Shown piece after piece: positions 34,959-42,359 of a DNA stretch of 64,000 nucleotides. The notes under the pieces were generated by a model, which saw nothing but the letters and a program-made list of their open reading frames with translations, was not told the origin of the DNA and searched no databases. A program made the translations under genes and the position numbers. The DNA comes from CAZHHM01 sp964532225 (GTDB lineage: Bacteria; Margulisbacteria; WOR-1; JAKLHX01), in assembly GCA_964532225.1 (NCBI GenBank), contig CAZHHM010000003.1:33396-97395 (forward strand). The letters are read 5' to 3'. Within the stretch, counting starts at the first letter, position 1. Each line of letters begins with the position of its first letter.

Positions 34959-35597
34959 CTATCTGATGGAAGAGAAATCTATTATGAAAGGTACAGGGAC
35001 CCCTTTGTCAAGATAAAACACCACGGTTTCCTTGGACGTGAAACCTGTGATATCGAAATCATACCTGTTGAACACCCTGTAAGCAGGAGGATTGGGCCAG
35101 AACTGAGAGAAATCCGCCGATGACTGGCGCTCTGAGCTCACAGGCTCTATCGTGACGCCGTTCCTCATCAGGTAGCCGTCAACATACGTCCCGCTGTCGA
35201 CCTTATTGAGAAAGACCACGGCATTTATCGTCATTATCTGAGGTTTCCTGAATATCCTCTTGATCTGCGACTCGTTAAGCATCGCATATTCTTTTCTTTT
35301 GAAGTAGGAATAGACTATGGATTTATAGAACGGGGTCTGAACATTGATATAATCCTTGAACATCGGGTCCTTCTGTTCGACCTTCCAATCGCTCAGGAAT
35401 GAATAAAGATCGTTATCCCCGCTCCTGTACAGCTCTCCCGAGATATCAAAGACCCTTTCAATTACCGCCTGCGTCGGATTAAGGATCAGCCCTTTTGGTC
35501 CCGCAAGCTCCTGTGAGACCGCAGGCAGCGCGAAAGTACAGATAGTTACAAGCGACACTGCTGCGAACAACAACGGATGGACCGCATTTTGAAGCAT
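34959..35597 (-). CDS. Exported protein of unknown function
   Basis: 212 residues. A signal peptide (MLQNAVHPLLFAAVSLVTICTFALPAVSQ, cleaved near SQE-LAG) leads to a soluble domain rich in aromatic and charged residues, with VYSYFKRKEYAML, IMTINAVVFLNKVDSGTYVDG and YRVFNRYDFDIT. I recognise no family. It is a single transcription unit, ending 48 bases before the tRNA gene, divergent from the glutaredoxin operon. Confidence 0.65.
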   Translation of the reverse strand: MLQNAVHPLLFAAVSLVTICTFALPAVSQELAGPKGLILNPTQAVIERVFDISGELYRSGDNDLYSFLSDWKVEQKDPMFKDYINVQTPFYKSIVYSYFKRKEYAMLNESQIKRIFRKPQIMTINAVVFLNKVDSGTYVDGYLMRNGVTIEPVSSERQSSADFSQFWPNPPAYRVFNRYDFDITGFTSKETVVFYLDKGVPVPFIIDFSSIR

Positions 35598-35630
35598 GAT
35601 ATGGCAATATAATATATCAAATATTGTAGA

Positions 35631-35659
35631 TTGACAAACCTTTTTCTATACATTAGCAT
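35631..35659 (+). promoter_or_regulatory. Promoter of the glutaredoxin-FTR operon (TTGACA-N17-TAGCAT)
   Basis: TTGACA at 35631-35636, 17 bases, TAGCAT at 35654-35659. It leaves a leader of about 35 bases that holds AAAGGA at 35687-35692, seven bases before the ATG at 35700. Confidence 0.5.
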
Positions 35660-35699
35660 TTCTTTATGTTCCAAATATCCCTTTCGAAAGGACATTAAT

Positions 35700-35981
35700 A
35701 TGGGGAGAAGCGTTCATGTCGACGGCAAGGATAAAGGTCAGATACTGATATACGCGCTTAGCACCTGCGTCTGGTGCAAAAAGACCAAAAATCTGCTCAA
35801 CAAGCTCGGGATAGCATATGATTACATCGACGTTGACCTGCTCGATGATGGAGAGCGCTCCACTGTAAGGTCGGAAGTGGACAAATGGAACCCGGAGGGA
35901 GGGTTCCCGACCTTAGTGTTCAACAACTCAAAATGCGTTATCGGGTATAACGAGGACGAGATCAGGGACCTTGTAGCGTGA
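35700..35981 (+). CDS. Glutaredoxin-like thiol-disulfide protein
   Basis: 93 residues from ATG 35700 (MGRSVHVDGKDKG), chosen for its AAAGGA ribosome site; the frame is open upstream but has no such signal. The redox motif is CVWC (23-26) in YALSTCVWCKKTKNLL; WNPEGGFPTLVFNNSKCVIGYNEDE supplies the cis-Pro and GxxxD binding parts. The fold is NrdH/glutaredoxin-like. It ends in a four-base overlap with the FTR-rubredoxin gene, so this is most likely the protein it reduces. Confidence 0.85.
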   Translation: MGRSVHVDGKDKGQILIYALSTCVWCKKTKNLLNKLGIAYDYIDVDLLDDGERSTVRSEVDKWNPEGGFPTLVFNNSKCVIGYNEDEIRDLVA

Positions 35982-36481
35982 CCAAAACGAGCGATGAGGA
36001 TAATGAAGCCTTTTACCAAAAGCTTGTAAAGGACTGCGTTCCGGGCGGGTACCACCTTAACCCCGACAAGGATTTCGTAATGGACCTTGTTGAGGGCCTT
36101 TTGGTCAACAAATCGCGATACGGTTATCCTTCATGCCCTTGCAGGCTTTCCACAGGGAAGAAAGAAGACGACCTTGATATCGTCTGCCCCTGTGATTACA
36201 GGGATATTGACCTTGACGAATTCGGCGCGTGCTACTGCGGTCTTTATGTGAGCCGGGATGTGTCGGACGGTAAGAAGAAGCTCAAAAGCATCCCTGAGAG
36301 AAGGGGCAAAAAAGAAAGGACCGGAACAATGGACAATAAGGAACTTCCAAAAGAGCCGGGAAAACTAAAATATCCTGTCTACAGGTGTAAAGTGTGCGGA
36401 TATCTGTGCGCCAGAGAACACCCCCCCGAGACATGCCCTGTATGCAAAGCAACTAAGGACCGTTTTGAACGGTTCATCTAG
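35978..36481 (+). CDS. Ferredoxin-dependent redoxin reductase catalytic domain fused to a rubredoxin-like domain
   Basis: 167 residues from GTG 35978. Residues 11-95 are an FTR beta (catalytic) domain: CPC at 53-55, CPC at 70-72 and CYC at 85-87 (the family often has CHC). The six cysteines of this pattern bind the [4Fe-4S] cluster and the active disulfide. After a charged linker (96-130) comes a rubredoxin-like domain with C137-x2-C140 and C153-x2-C156, as in rubrerythrin tails. Passes electrons from ferredoxin (or rubredoxin donor) to the adjacent glutaredoxin. The protein-partner role is inferred. Its 3' end overlaps the convergent pseudouridine synthase gene by eight bases. Confidence 0.85.
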   Translation: MTKTSDEDNEAFYQKLVKDCVPGGYHLNPDKDFVMDLVEGLLVNKSRYGYPSCPCRLSTGKKEDDLDIVCPCDYRDIDLDEFGACYCGLYVSRDVSDGKKKLKSIPERRGKKERTGTMDNKELPKEPGKLKYPVYRCKVCGYLCAREHPPETCPVCKATKDRFERFI

Positions 36482-37415
36482 AGAGCAGAACCTCATCATA
36501 AGGGCCTATTATCTTGCTGAACTCCATCATTTTTCCTGATACAGGATGTTCGAAAGAAATATAATATGAATGAAGGAACATGACATCCGATCTGTCCTTT
36601 TTATGACCGTATATCTTGTCCCCCACTATCGGATGCCCGATATGCTGCATATGGACCCTGATCTGATGTGTCCTGCCTGTCTCGGGAGACGCTTCCACCA
36701 ATGTCCGGTCCCCGTATCTCTTCAGGACCTTATAACGCGTCACGGACTCTCTTGATTTCGATCGTCTGGGCCTGTTCCTGTTCGTCTCGATATCCTTCTC
36801 GGAAAGAAGGCGGACCACGGTCATTTTCTTTCTGTCAGATGTGCTGCGCCCTATCGGCGCATCGACCACCCCGCCATCACACTTTACATCGCCCTGGACA
36901 ATGGCAAGGTATTTCTTTTTGACTTTCCTGTCCTTGAACTGCTGAGAGAGCTTCCTGTGGACAAGATCGTTCTTTGCTATCACAATAATGCCTGATGTCT
37001 CCTTGTCCAGACGATGGACTATCCCCGGTCTTTCCACTCCTCCTATACCTGAAAGGTCCCTGCAATGTTCAAGAAGTGCGTTAACAAGCGTCCCAGAGCT
37101 GTGACCGAAAGCAGGATGGACGACCATTCCCGCCGGCTTATTGATCACGATAAGGTCTTTATCTTCATAAATGATGTCTAGTTCTATCTTTTCAGGCAGC
37201 ACTTCCATTTTCCTGGGTTGAGGCATATCCACAGAGACCACATCTTCATGCGCCATGGCCCTTGAGGCTTTATTAGCCGGCGCATCATTGATCCTGACCT
37301 TTCCTGCCTTAATGATCTTCTGGATGAACGCCCGGCTCAAAGACGGGAGTTTTTTTGCGATGAAAAGGTCAAGCCGGATAGTTTCAAACTCCTTGGGGAC
37401 CGTGAATTCTCTCAT
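36474..37415 (-). CDS. rluD: Ribosomal large subunit pseudouridine synthase, RluA/RluD family
   Basis: 313 residues. N-terminal S4 RNA-binding domain (about 1-70; RLDLFIAKKLPSLSRAFIQKIIK), then the catalytic domain with RPGIVHRLDKETSGIIVIAK (about 124-143), where the Asp of HRLDKETSG is catalytic, and ASPETGRTHQIRVH. It isomerises uridines in 23S rRNA; the exact site cannot be read from sequence. A possible -10 (TAAAAT) lies 7 bases before the ATG. Confidence 0.92.
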   Translation of the reverse strand: MREFTVPKEFETIRLDLFIAKKLPSLSRAFIQKIIKAGKVRINDAPANKASRAMAHEDVVSVDMPQPRKMEVLPEKIELDIIYEDKDLIVINKPAGMVVHPAFGHSSGTLVNALLEHCRDLSGIGGVERPGIVHRLDKETSGIIVIAKNDLVHRKLSQQFKDRKVKKKYLAIVQGDVKCDGGVVDAPIGRSTSDRKKMTVVRLLSEKDIETNRNRPRRSKSRESVTRYKVLKRYGDRTLVEASPETGRTHQIRVHMQHIGHPIVGDKIYGHKKDRSDVMFLHSYYISFEHPVSGKMMEFSKIIGPYDEVLLSR

Positions 37416-37424
37416 TGCATTTAT

Positions 37425-37453
37425 TTTACATTAACTGCGGCAAAGTGTATAAT
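37425..37453 (+). promoter_or_regulatory. Promoter of the basic micropeptide (TTTACA-N17-TATAAT)
   Basis: TTTACA at 37425-37430, exactly 17 bases, TATAAT at 37448-37453: a strong sigma-70 match, divergent from the rluD start. It is the best evidence that the short ORF or an RNA from it is expressed. Confidence 0.65.
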
Positions 37454-37462
37454 TGAATTGTA

Positions 37463-37549
37463 ATGAGACAAAGAGAACAAGAGCTTCGCAGAAGAAGGAA
37501 AAGAAGGAAAGAAGCTCTCAAATCAAGAAGAAAAAAGAATCGCGCCTAG
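37463..37549 (+). CDS. 28-residue arginine/lysine-rich micropeptide
   Basis: ATG 37463 to TAG 37547-37549. The peptide starts MRQREQELRRRRKRRKEA and ends KSRRKKNRA; 16 of 28 residues are Arg or Lys. No Shine-Dalgarno is present, and the promoter -10 ends nine bases before the ATG. It resembles small r-protein tails or bTHX-like proteins in charge but not in sequence. Its stop overlaps that of the convergent oxidase gene by four bases. It might also be a promoter for an untranslated RNA. Confidence 0.45.
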   Translation: MRQREQELRRRRKRRKEALKSRRKKNRA

Positions 37550-39030
37550 CTTTTCCCCCAAAGAACCTCTTTTGGGAACATATTATCCAGACCTAGAACG
37601 TTAGACGTATCAAGGCGGGTCTTTAGGCCGGCCATTTCTTTTATGCCTTTATCCCCGTACATCTCTCTAAGAAACGCATGTTTTGTCTTTCCGATGCCGT
37701 GCTCCGCAGAGACGGTCCCTCCTAATGACAGCGCTTTGCGCACAAATTCGAGGTATATCCTCTTGACCTTCTCCTGCTCCTCCTGCGTACTTGGCAGCAT
37801 ATTCACATGGAAATGATTGTCACCGGCATGTCCGAATATCAGATGTGTCATTCCGGACTCTTCCAGCCTGTCACGGAAAAAATAGAACATCTCTTCGGCG
37901 CCTGTCTCGGGGACCGCAATATCCGTACCGGCTTTCGGATAGCCGTTCTTCTTCACGATTTCATTTACCAGTGCCGGAATGTCATACCTGATCTTTTTGA
38001 ACCTGTTTATCTTGTCATTCGTGTCAGCGAACCAGGTCTCGTCAAGCGAAGCTTTGTTCTTTTCAAGGATACGGCCCAGTTCTTCCAGATATCCGTCGCC
38101 TGTACCGGGCGATATCTCCTCTTCCAGGAATACGACCGATTCTGCCCATGCCGGGAGAGAAGGATGCCTTAACGAAAGAAGTTTGACGGCATTTTTGTCA
38201 AAATATTCCATTGCAGCGGCGTTTAGACCTGTCCCGCGGCCCCGGTTCTTCAGCGATGCCTGCCTTATATCCTTCATGAACGATAAAGATGAAGGGATAT
38301 CCCTGAAGAACGCGAACACTGCCAGCAGATCATGCTCTTTTTTCAGAAGTCTGATATCCGCCTCAACAATACATGCCAATGTGCCCTCGCTGCCGATGAA
38401 GAGATCTATGAGGTCCATTCCGTCCCTTGCGAAATACCCTGCAGAGTTCTTGATATCGGGCATCCTGTATCCGGGGACCCTGAAACTATTCAGCACAGGG
38501 ACATCACAAAAGTCGCGCCCTTTTGAAATATACTTTCCTCTTGGAACATCAAGCATCTGACCGTCAACTGCTACCTTGAGCCTTTCGATATAATTCCTGG
38601 TAACTCCGTATTTGAAGCTTCGCGCGCCGGAAGCGTTCGTTGAGATATTCCCGCCGATAAAGGAGGCGTCCTCCGTGGGGTCAGGGGGGTAGAAATATCC
38701 GTGGGCCTCGGCCGTTTCGTGAATATCCTTAAGAGATGTCCCGGAGCCTACCGTCATGACCGCGCCGTCTGTCGTTTTGCGAATGTCAGATATACTTTTG
38801 AACTGCTCCATTGAAAGCACGCAACCGCCGAAAGGCACCCTTCCTCCCGTGGTGCCGGTCCCTCCGCCCGACAGGGTCAACGGGATTTTCTTTGCGGCAT
38901 GAAAGGTGATCAGGTCAGCGATCTCTTTTTCGTTTTGGGGGATATAGACCTTCGAGACATCCCTGCCTGCAAGCCCGGAACTGTCTTCAAGATACGGAGC
39001 GATATCCTGGGCAGATGTCTTTTCGATCAT
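37546..39030 (-). CDS. FAD-linked oxidase, GlcD/D-lactate dehydrogenase family
   Basis: 494 residues. N-terminal PCMH-type FAD domain with VPLTLSGGGTGTTGGRVPFGG-like core (GGGTGTTGG near 57-65) and STNASGARSFKYGVTRNYI; C-terminal oxidase domain with TGTDIAVP, HAGDNHFHVN (metal/flavin His) and VSAEHGIGKTKHAFL. Oxidises a 2-hydroxy acid, such as D-lactate or glycolate. No GlcE/F partners or iron-sulphur subunit are adjacent. Overlaps the SH3-like gene by four bases. Confidence 0.88.
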   Translation of the reverse strand: MIEKTSAQDIAPYLEDSSGLAGRDVSKVYIPQNEKEIADLITFHAAKKIPLTLSGGGTGTTGGRVPFGGCVLSMEQFKSISDIRKTTDGAVMTVGSGTSLKDIHETAEAHGYFYPPDPTEDASFIGGNISTNASGARSFKYGVTRNYIERLKVAVDGQMLDVPRGKYISKGRDFCDVPVLNSFRVPGYRMPDIKNSAGYFARDGMDLIDLFIGSEGTLACIVEADIRLLKKEHDLLAVFAFFRDIPSSLSFMKDIRQASLKNRGRGTGLNAAAMEYFDKNAVKLLSLRHPSLPAWAESVVFLEEEISPGTGDGYLEELGRILEKNKASLDETWFADTNDKINRFKKIRYDIPALVNEIVKKNGYPKAGTDIAVPETGAEEMFYFFRDRLEESGMTHLIFGHAGDNHFHVNMLPSTQEEQEKVKRIYLEFVRKALSLGGTVSAEHGIGKTKHAFLREMYGDKGIKEMAGLKTRLDTSNVLGLDNMFPKEVLWGKS

Positions 39031-39308
39031 TGTTCTATCTGGATCCAGCCCTCATGTTCAAAATGCCCCAGAAAATCATAGGATATCTTTGCTTTGTACC
39101 ATTTTCCGTCCGCTGTGCGCCCTGTCACCTTGACCCCTATCGGGATATCGAACACTGAAGAGGCAGTAAGCGTCGGCGAAGAAAGGAGCCTTTTTACCGG
39201 GATATCGAGAGGAACGAATGCTTCGCCGCTGTCGGCGTAAGAAAGACCTGACAGGAGCACTGCCGTTGCCAGAACGGACATCAATCTGACCAAATAGCGT
39301 CTTGTCAT
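39027..39308 (-). CDS. Small exported protein with an SH3-like domain
   Basis: 93 residues. Signal peptide MTRRYLVRLMSVLATAVLLSG(LSYA) is cleaved near YA-DS. The rest, about 65 residues (IPIGVKVTGRTADGKWYKAKISYDF and EGWIQIEQ), looks like a bacterial SH3 fold that binds cell-wall material. It overlaps the sensor gene upstream and the oxidase gene downstream by four bases each, an odd operon for such a protein. Confidence 0.7.
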   Translation of the reverse strand: MTRRYLVRLMSVLATAVLLSGLSYADSGEAFVPLDIPVKRLLSSPTLTASSVFDIPIGVKVTGRTADGKWYKAKISYDFLGHFEHEGWIQIEQ

Positions 39309-41134
39309 TTGCCGTCTTCTTTAACGGACGCGTTTATATCGATCATCTCTACCCCAGGCATATATTCCCTGATAATCGGCTCGGAGATATGAGCCAGGTT
39401 CCTGAGTATCTCTCTTATTCTTTTTGACTCGTCTGAGATCGTTGCGAGCTTTTCTTTTATCAGTGTCATGTCCGCCTCACTCCCAGACTCAAGCTTCATA
39501 AGCAGCCCCTGTGACTGCGCAAGAACGGTCGTCAGCGGGTTGTTTATCTCATGCTGCAGACTTACCGTGAGCTTTGTCAGAGTGGAAAGCCTTTCTGCTT
39601 TGACCAGCTCCTCCCTTGTCTCGATAAGCTCTTTGTTCATTTTTTCGAGCATGACCGTGTATTTTTCCCTGGCCTGGCCCTCAGCGATCTTTTTTGCCGT
39701 ATCCTTTTCCCTCTCAAGCAGTATCGCGTTCTGTATGAATATCGCGTTCTGGTTGGCAAGCGTTGTCAGGAAGCTTAGGTCCTCGTCGGTGAACGGGGCC
39801 TTTGATGCTTTGTCGCTCAGGGCAAGGAAAGCGACAAGTTTTTCATTGTAGAGGCTGGGAACGACAAGCGACGCGTTCAGCCTCTGGAAATCCGCTACGA
39901 TGGCTAACAGCCTGTCCTTATCCGAGCCCCGGCTGTCCTGAGCCTGCTTCTCGATATCATGCATCAGGATGAATTTTTTCTTGTCCTCCATGGCTTCGAT
40001 TATCGCGAAGTTGGAGGAGATGGTGAAACATGTAAGGTCTTTGCACGTACCTTCGTTGCCTTTCACCTCGTATCGGTCCTTTTTTTCGTTGTAAAGAAAT
40101 AGCGCCGCTCCGTCCAGCTTCATCCTGGACTTCAGTATCCTTGCGGTCAGCTTAAGAAGCCTGTCGATATCCGGCAGATAGCTCATAGCAGATGAAGTTT
40201 CCCTCAGGGTCTTCTCGTAATCGAATTTTGTCCTGAAAAGGATCTTGTCAACGGTCTCCTGGATCCAGTCCCTTAGGGTCTCGAATATGAACGCGAAAAA
40301 GAAGAAAAAGAATATCCCTATGAAGAAGGAATAACTGGTCAGCGTGTTCTGGAAATACCTGGCAAGAGCGAATATCAGTCCGAAATACGACCCCGTAACA
40401 AGTCCTGCCAGTATGAAGTATGCGATACTTTTTCCGAGTATCGCGTTAAAGCCCATGAACCTGAAACGAAGTATGGCGTATGTTGTGCTGAAGGTAAAAG
40501 CTATTGTTGAAAGCGGTCCCAGCGCATGGAAGATATGCCACCGGTACTCTATCCCCAATAACGGGATGACAAGATTGAACGTCCCTCCCACCACAAGAGG
40601 TACGAGCAAGCCTCCCAGGACATAGGTTATCTGGACCCTTTCGGTCCCGGTGTATTTGAAGAACTTGGATATGAGGATCCAGAAAGCTGCGGCAAAAAAG
40701 AACGTCAGGTAGATCAGAAGGAATATGTGAAAAGCAGTTATCCCTTCTGAGATCACATCCCCCGGGAGGAAAGAAACGCTCGAAAACGGAAGTTGTGTGG
40801 CAAGCAGGTACGCAGATATCGGCGCAGGGAGAAATATCACCAGAGTTTCCATCAGACCGACAGGCTTGTCCTCTGGGAATACGAGAGAGAAGTAAAGCAT
40901 CAGGGAAGGAACAAAAGTCACGGCCCCATAGCACATCTTAACCCCGTAAAAGAACATATCCTGATGTGATGAAACATGGAAATTCGCGATATATGCGAAA
41001 AATATCCAGACCGCTGTCGAAAGAACGATAAGACCGAAAGACCGGTTTATCTTGCTGCCAAGGCCTTTGTAAAGCACGAATATCGCCAGGAGAAGGTTGG
41101 CCGCGATCGCCAGCAGATATATTAGGTGTATCAT
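39305..41134 (-). CDS. Membrane sensor: 7TM-type region, GAF domain and DHp histidine, without an ATPase domain
   Basis: 609 residues. Residues 1-275 hold about eight hydrophobic spans of the histidine-kinase 7TM-sensor type; about 310-490 is a GAF domain (KLDGAALFLYNEKKDRYEV ... ASLVVPSLYNEKLVAFLAL). A coiled coil leads to the H-box LQHEINNPLTTV, with the phosphorylatable His528. The protein ends about 20 residues after the second DHp helix (DINASVKEDGK). The N, G1 and G2 boxes of the CA domain are missing. The stop overlaps the next start, so this is not a visible frameshift. Beside a sigma-54 regulator gene. It has its own TATAAT 7 bases before the ATG. Confidence 0.82.
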   Translation of the reverse strand: MIHLIYLLAIAANLLLAIFVLYKGLGSKINRSFGLIVLSTAVWIFFAYIANFHVSSHQDMFFYGVKMCYGAVTFVPSLMLYFSLVFPEDKPVGLMETLVIFLPAPISAYLLATQLPFSSVSFLPGDVISEGITAFHIFLLIYLTFFFAAAFWILISKFFKYTGTERVQITYVLGGLLVPLVVGGTFNLVIPLLGIEYRWHIFHALGPLSTIAFTFSTTYAILRFRFMGFNAILGKSIAYFILAGLVTGSYFGLIFALARYFQNTLTSYSFFIGIFFFFFFAFIFETLRDWIQETVDKILFRTKFDYEKTLRETSSAMSYLPDIDRLLKLTARILKSRMKLDGAALFLYNEKKDRYEVKGNEGTCKDLTCFTISSNFAIIEAMEDKKKFILMHDIEKQAQDSRGSDKDRLLAIVADFQRLNASLVVPSLYNEKLVAFLALSDKASKAPFTDEDLSFLTTLANQNAIFIQNAILLEREKDTAKKIAEGQAREKYTVMLEKMNKELIETREELVKAERLSTLTKLTVSLQHEINNPLTTVLAQSQGLLMKLESGSEADMTLIKEKLATISDESKRIREILRNLAHISEPIIREYMPGVEMIDINASVKEDGK

Positions 41135-41141
41135 TTACTCA

Positions 41142-41147
41142 ATTATA
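41142..41147 (-). promoter_or_regulatory. -10 box (TATAAT) seven bases before the sensor ATG
   Basis: Minus-strand TATAAT, seven bases, ATG 41134. It lies in the 33-base gap after the response-regulator gene, so the sensor may have its own leaderless transcript. Confidence 0.5.
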
Positions 41148-41167
41148 CAGAAAAGTGATCATTTTTC

Positions 41168-42343
41168 CTAACTCTGCGAAATATCACAGGGGAGATCGTC
41201 CGCTCCGATCATATCCCCTCTTGCCAGAACTACCGTCCTTTCGACTATATTGATCAGCTCCCTGATATTGCCGGGCCAGCGGTACCTGCAAAGGAGGTCA
41301 ATAGCTTTCTGGTCAAAGCCTTTGACCTGTCTGCCGACCTTCTTATTGATCCTGTCAAGGAAGTATGAGATCAGTACAATAATATCCTCGCCCCTCTCAC
41401 GGAGAGGAGGAACGTTCACCGGAATGACGTTAAGCCTGTAATAAAGATCATCCCTGAAAGAGCCTTTTAAGACCAGTTCCTTGAGATCGGCGTTAGTCGC
41501 ACAAATGACCCTTACGTCGACAGGGATGGTCTCAACGCCCCCTATCCTTGTGATCTCGCCTTCCTGAAGGACCCTTAATAGTTTTGCCTGCATACTTTGA
41601 GGAAGGCATCCTATCTCGTCCAGGAATATCGTCCCGCCGTCCGCCAGCTCGAACTTGCCGGGCTTACGTTCGAACGCCCCTGTGAAAGCCCCTCTTTCAT
41701 AACCAAAGAGCTCCGACTCGAACAAGGTCTCGGGGATAGCTGCGCAATTTATCGCGATGAACGGCCTTTCGGCCCTTTTGCTCCTTTTGTGCACTGATCT
41801 TGCGACCATTTCCTTCCCGCTGCCGGTCTCCCCGGTTATCATCACGGAACTGTCTGAACGGGCTATTGCGTCGATATCTTTGAGGAGGGCCGTCATTTTT
41901 GGCGAGCCGCCGATCATATCATCAAATGTCTTCCCTACTATCGTGCGGAGAATGTTGTTGTCCCTGGCCAGTTCCTTTTTTTCTATGGCCTTTTCGATGA
42001 CTATCCGCAGTTCCTCATCATCAAAGGGCTTTACCACGTAATCATAAGCGCCTGCCCTCATGGCAAGAGTTGCGGTCTTCGCATCGGACATCGCGGTCAC
42101 CATGATCACCACGGCATCGGAGCCTGTTAAGATTATTTTGTTGAGGATGTCGATGCCGTTAGTCTCGCCCATACGGACATCAAGGAGCACAACATCGGCC
42201 GATCTGGTCCGAATATGTGACAGCGCTTCTTCGGGGTCGCTGAAGGTCAGGACGTTGTACTCGTTCTTGAACAGGGCCTTAATGGCCCTCAGTATGCCCT
42301 GTTCGTCATCGATAGCGACAACGGTATATTTCCGTTTTGCCAT
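41168..42343 (-). CDS. Sigma-54-dependent response regulator lacking a DNA-binding domain
   Basis: 391 residues from ATG 42343 (a TTG one codon upstream is the other option). The receiver is complete: Asp12-Asp13, phospho-acceptor Asp55 (VVLLDVRMG), Thr83, Lys105. The AAA+ domain has Walker A GETGSGKE (171-178), the sigma-54-contacting GAFTGA (218-223) and Walker B GGTIFLDEIG (236-245), plus the RWPGNIREL arginine-finger region. It ends 20 residues after that helix at IGADDLPCDISQS, where a Fis-type HTH normally follows. It therefore activates sigma-54 polymerase from solution, like Helicobacter FlgR, or depends on a partner. 14 bases separate it from serA. Confidence 0.9.
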   Translation of the reverse strand: MAKRKYTVVAIDDEQGILRAIKALFKNEYNVLTFSDPEEALSHIRTRSADVVLLDVRMGETNGIDILNKIILTGSDAVVIMVTAMSDAKTATLAMRAGAYDYVVKPFDDEELRIVIEKAIEKKELARDNNILRTIVGKTFDDMIGGSPKMTALLKDIDAIARSDSSVMITGETGSGKEMVARSVHKRSKRAERPFIAINCAAIPETLFESELFGYERGAFTGAFERKPGKFELADGGTIFLDEIGCLPQSMQAKLLRVLQEGEITRIGGVETIPVDVRVICATNADLKELVLKGSFRDDLYYRLNVIPVNVPPLRERGEDIIVLISYFLDRINKKVGRQVKGFDQKAIDLLCRYRWPGNIRELINIVERTVVLARGDMIGADDLPCDISQS

Positions 42344-42359
42344 CAACCCTTTCCCGGGG

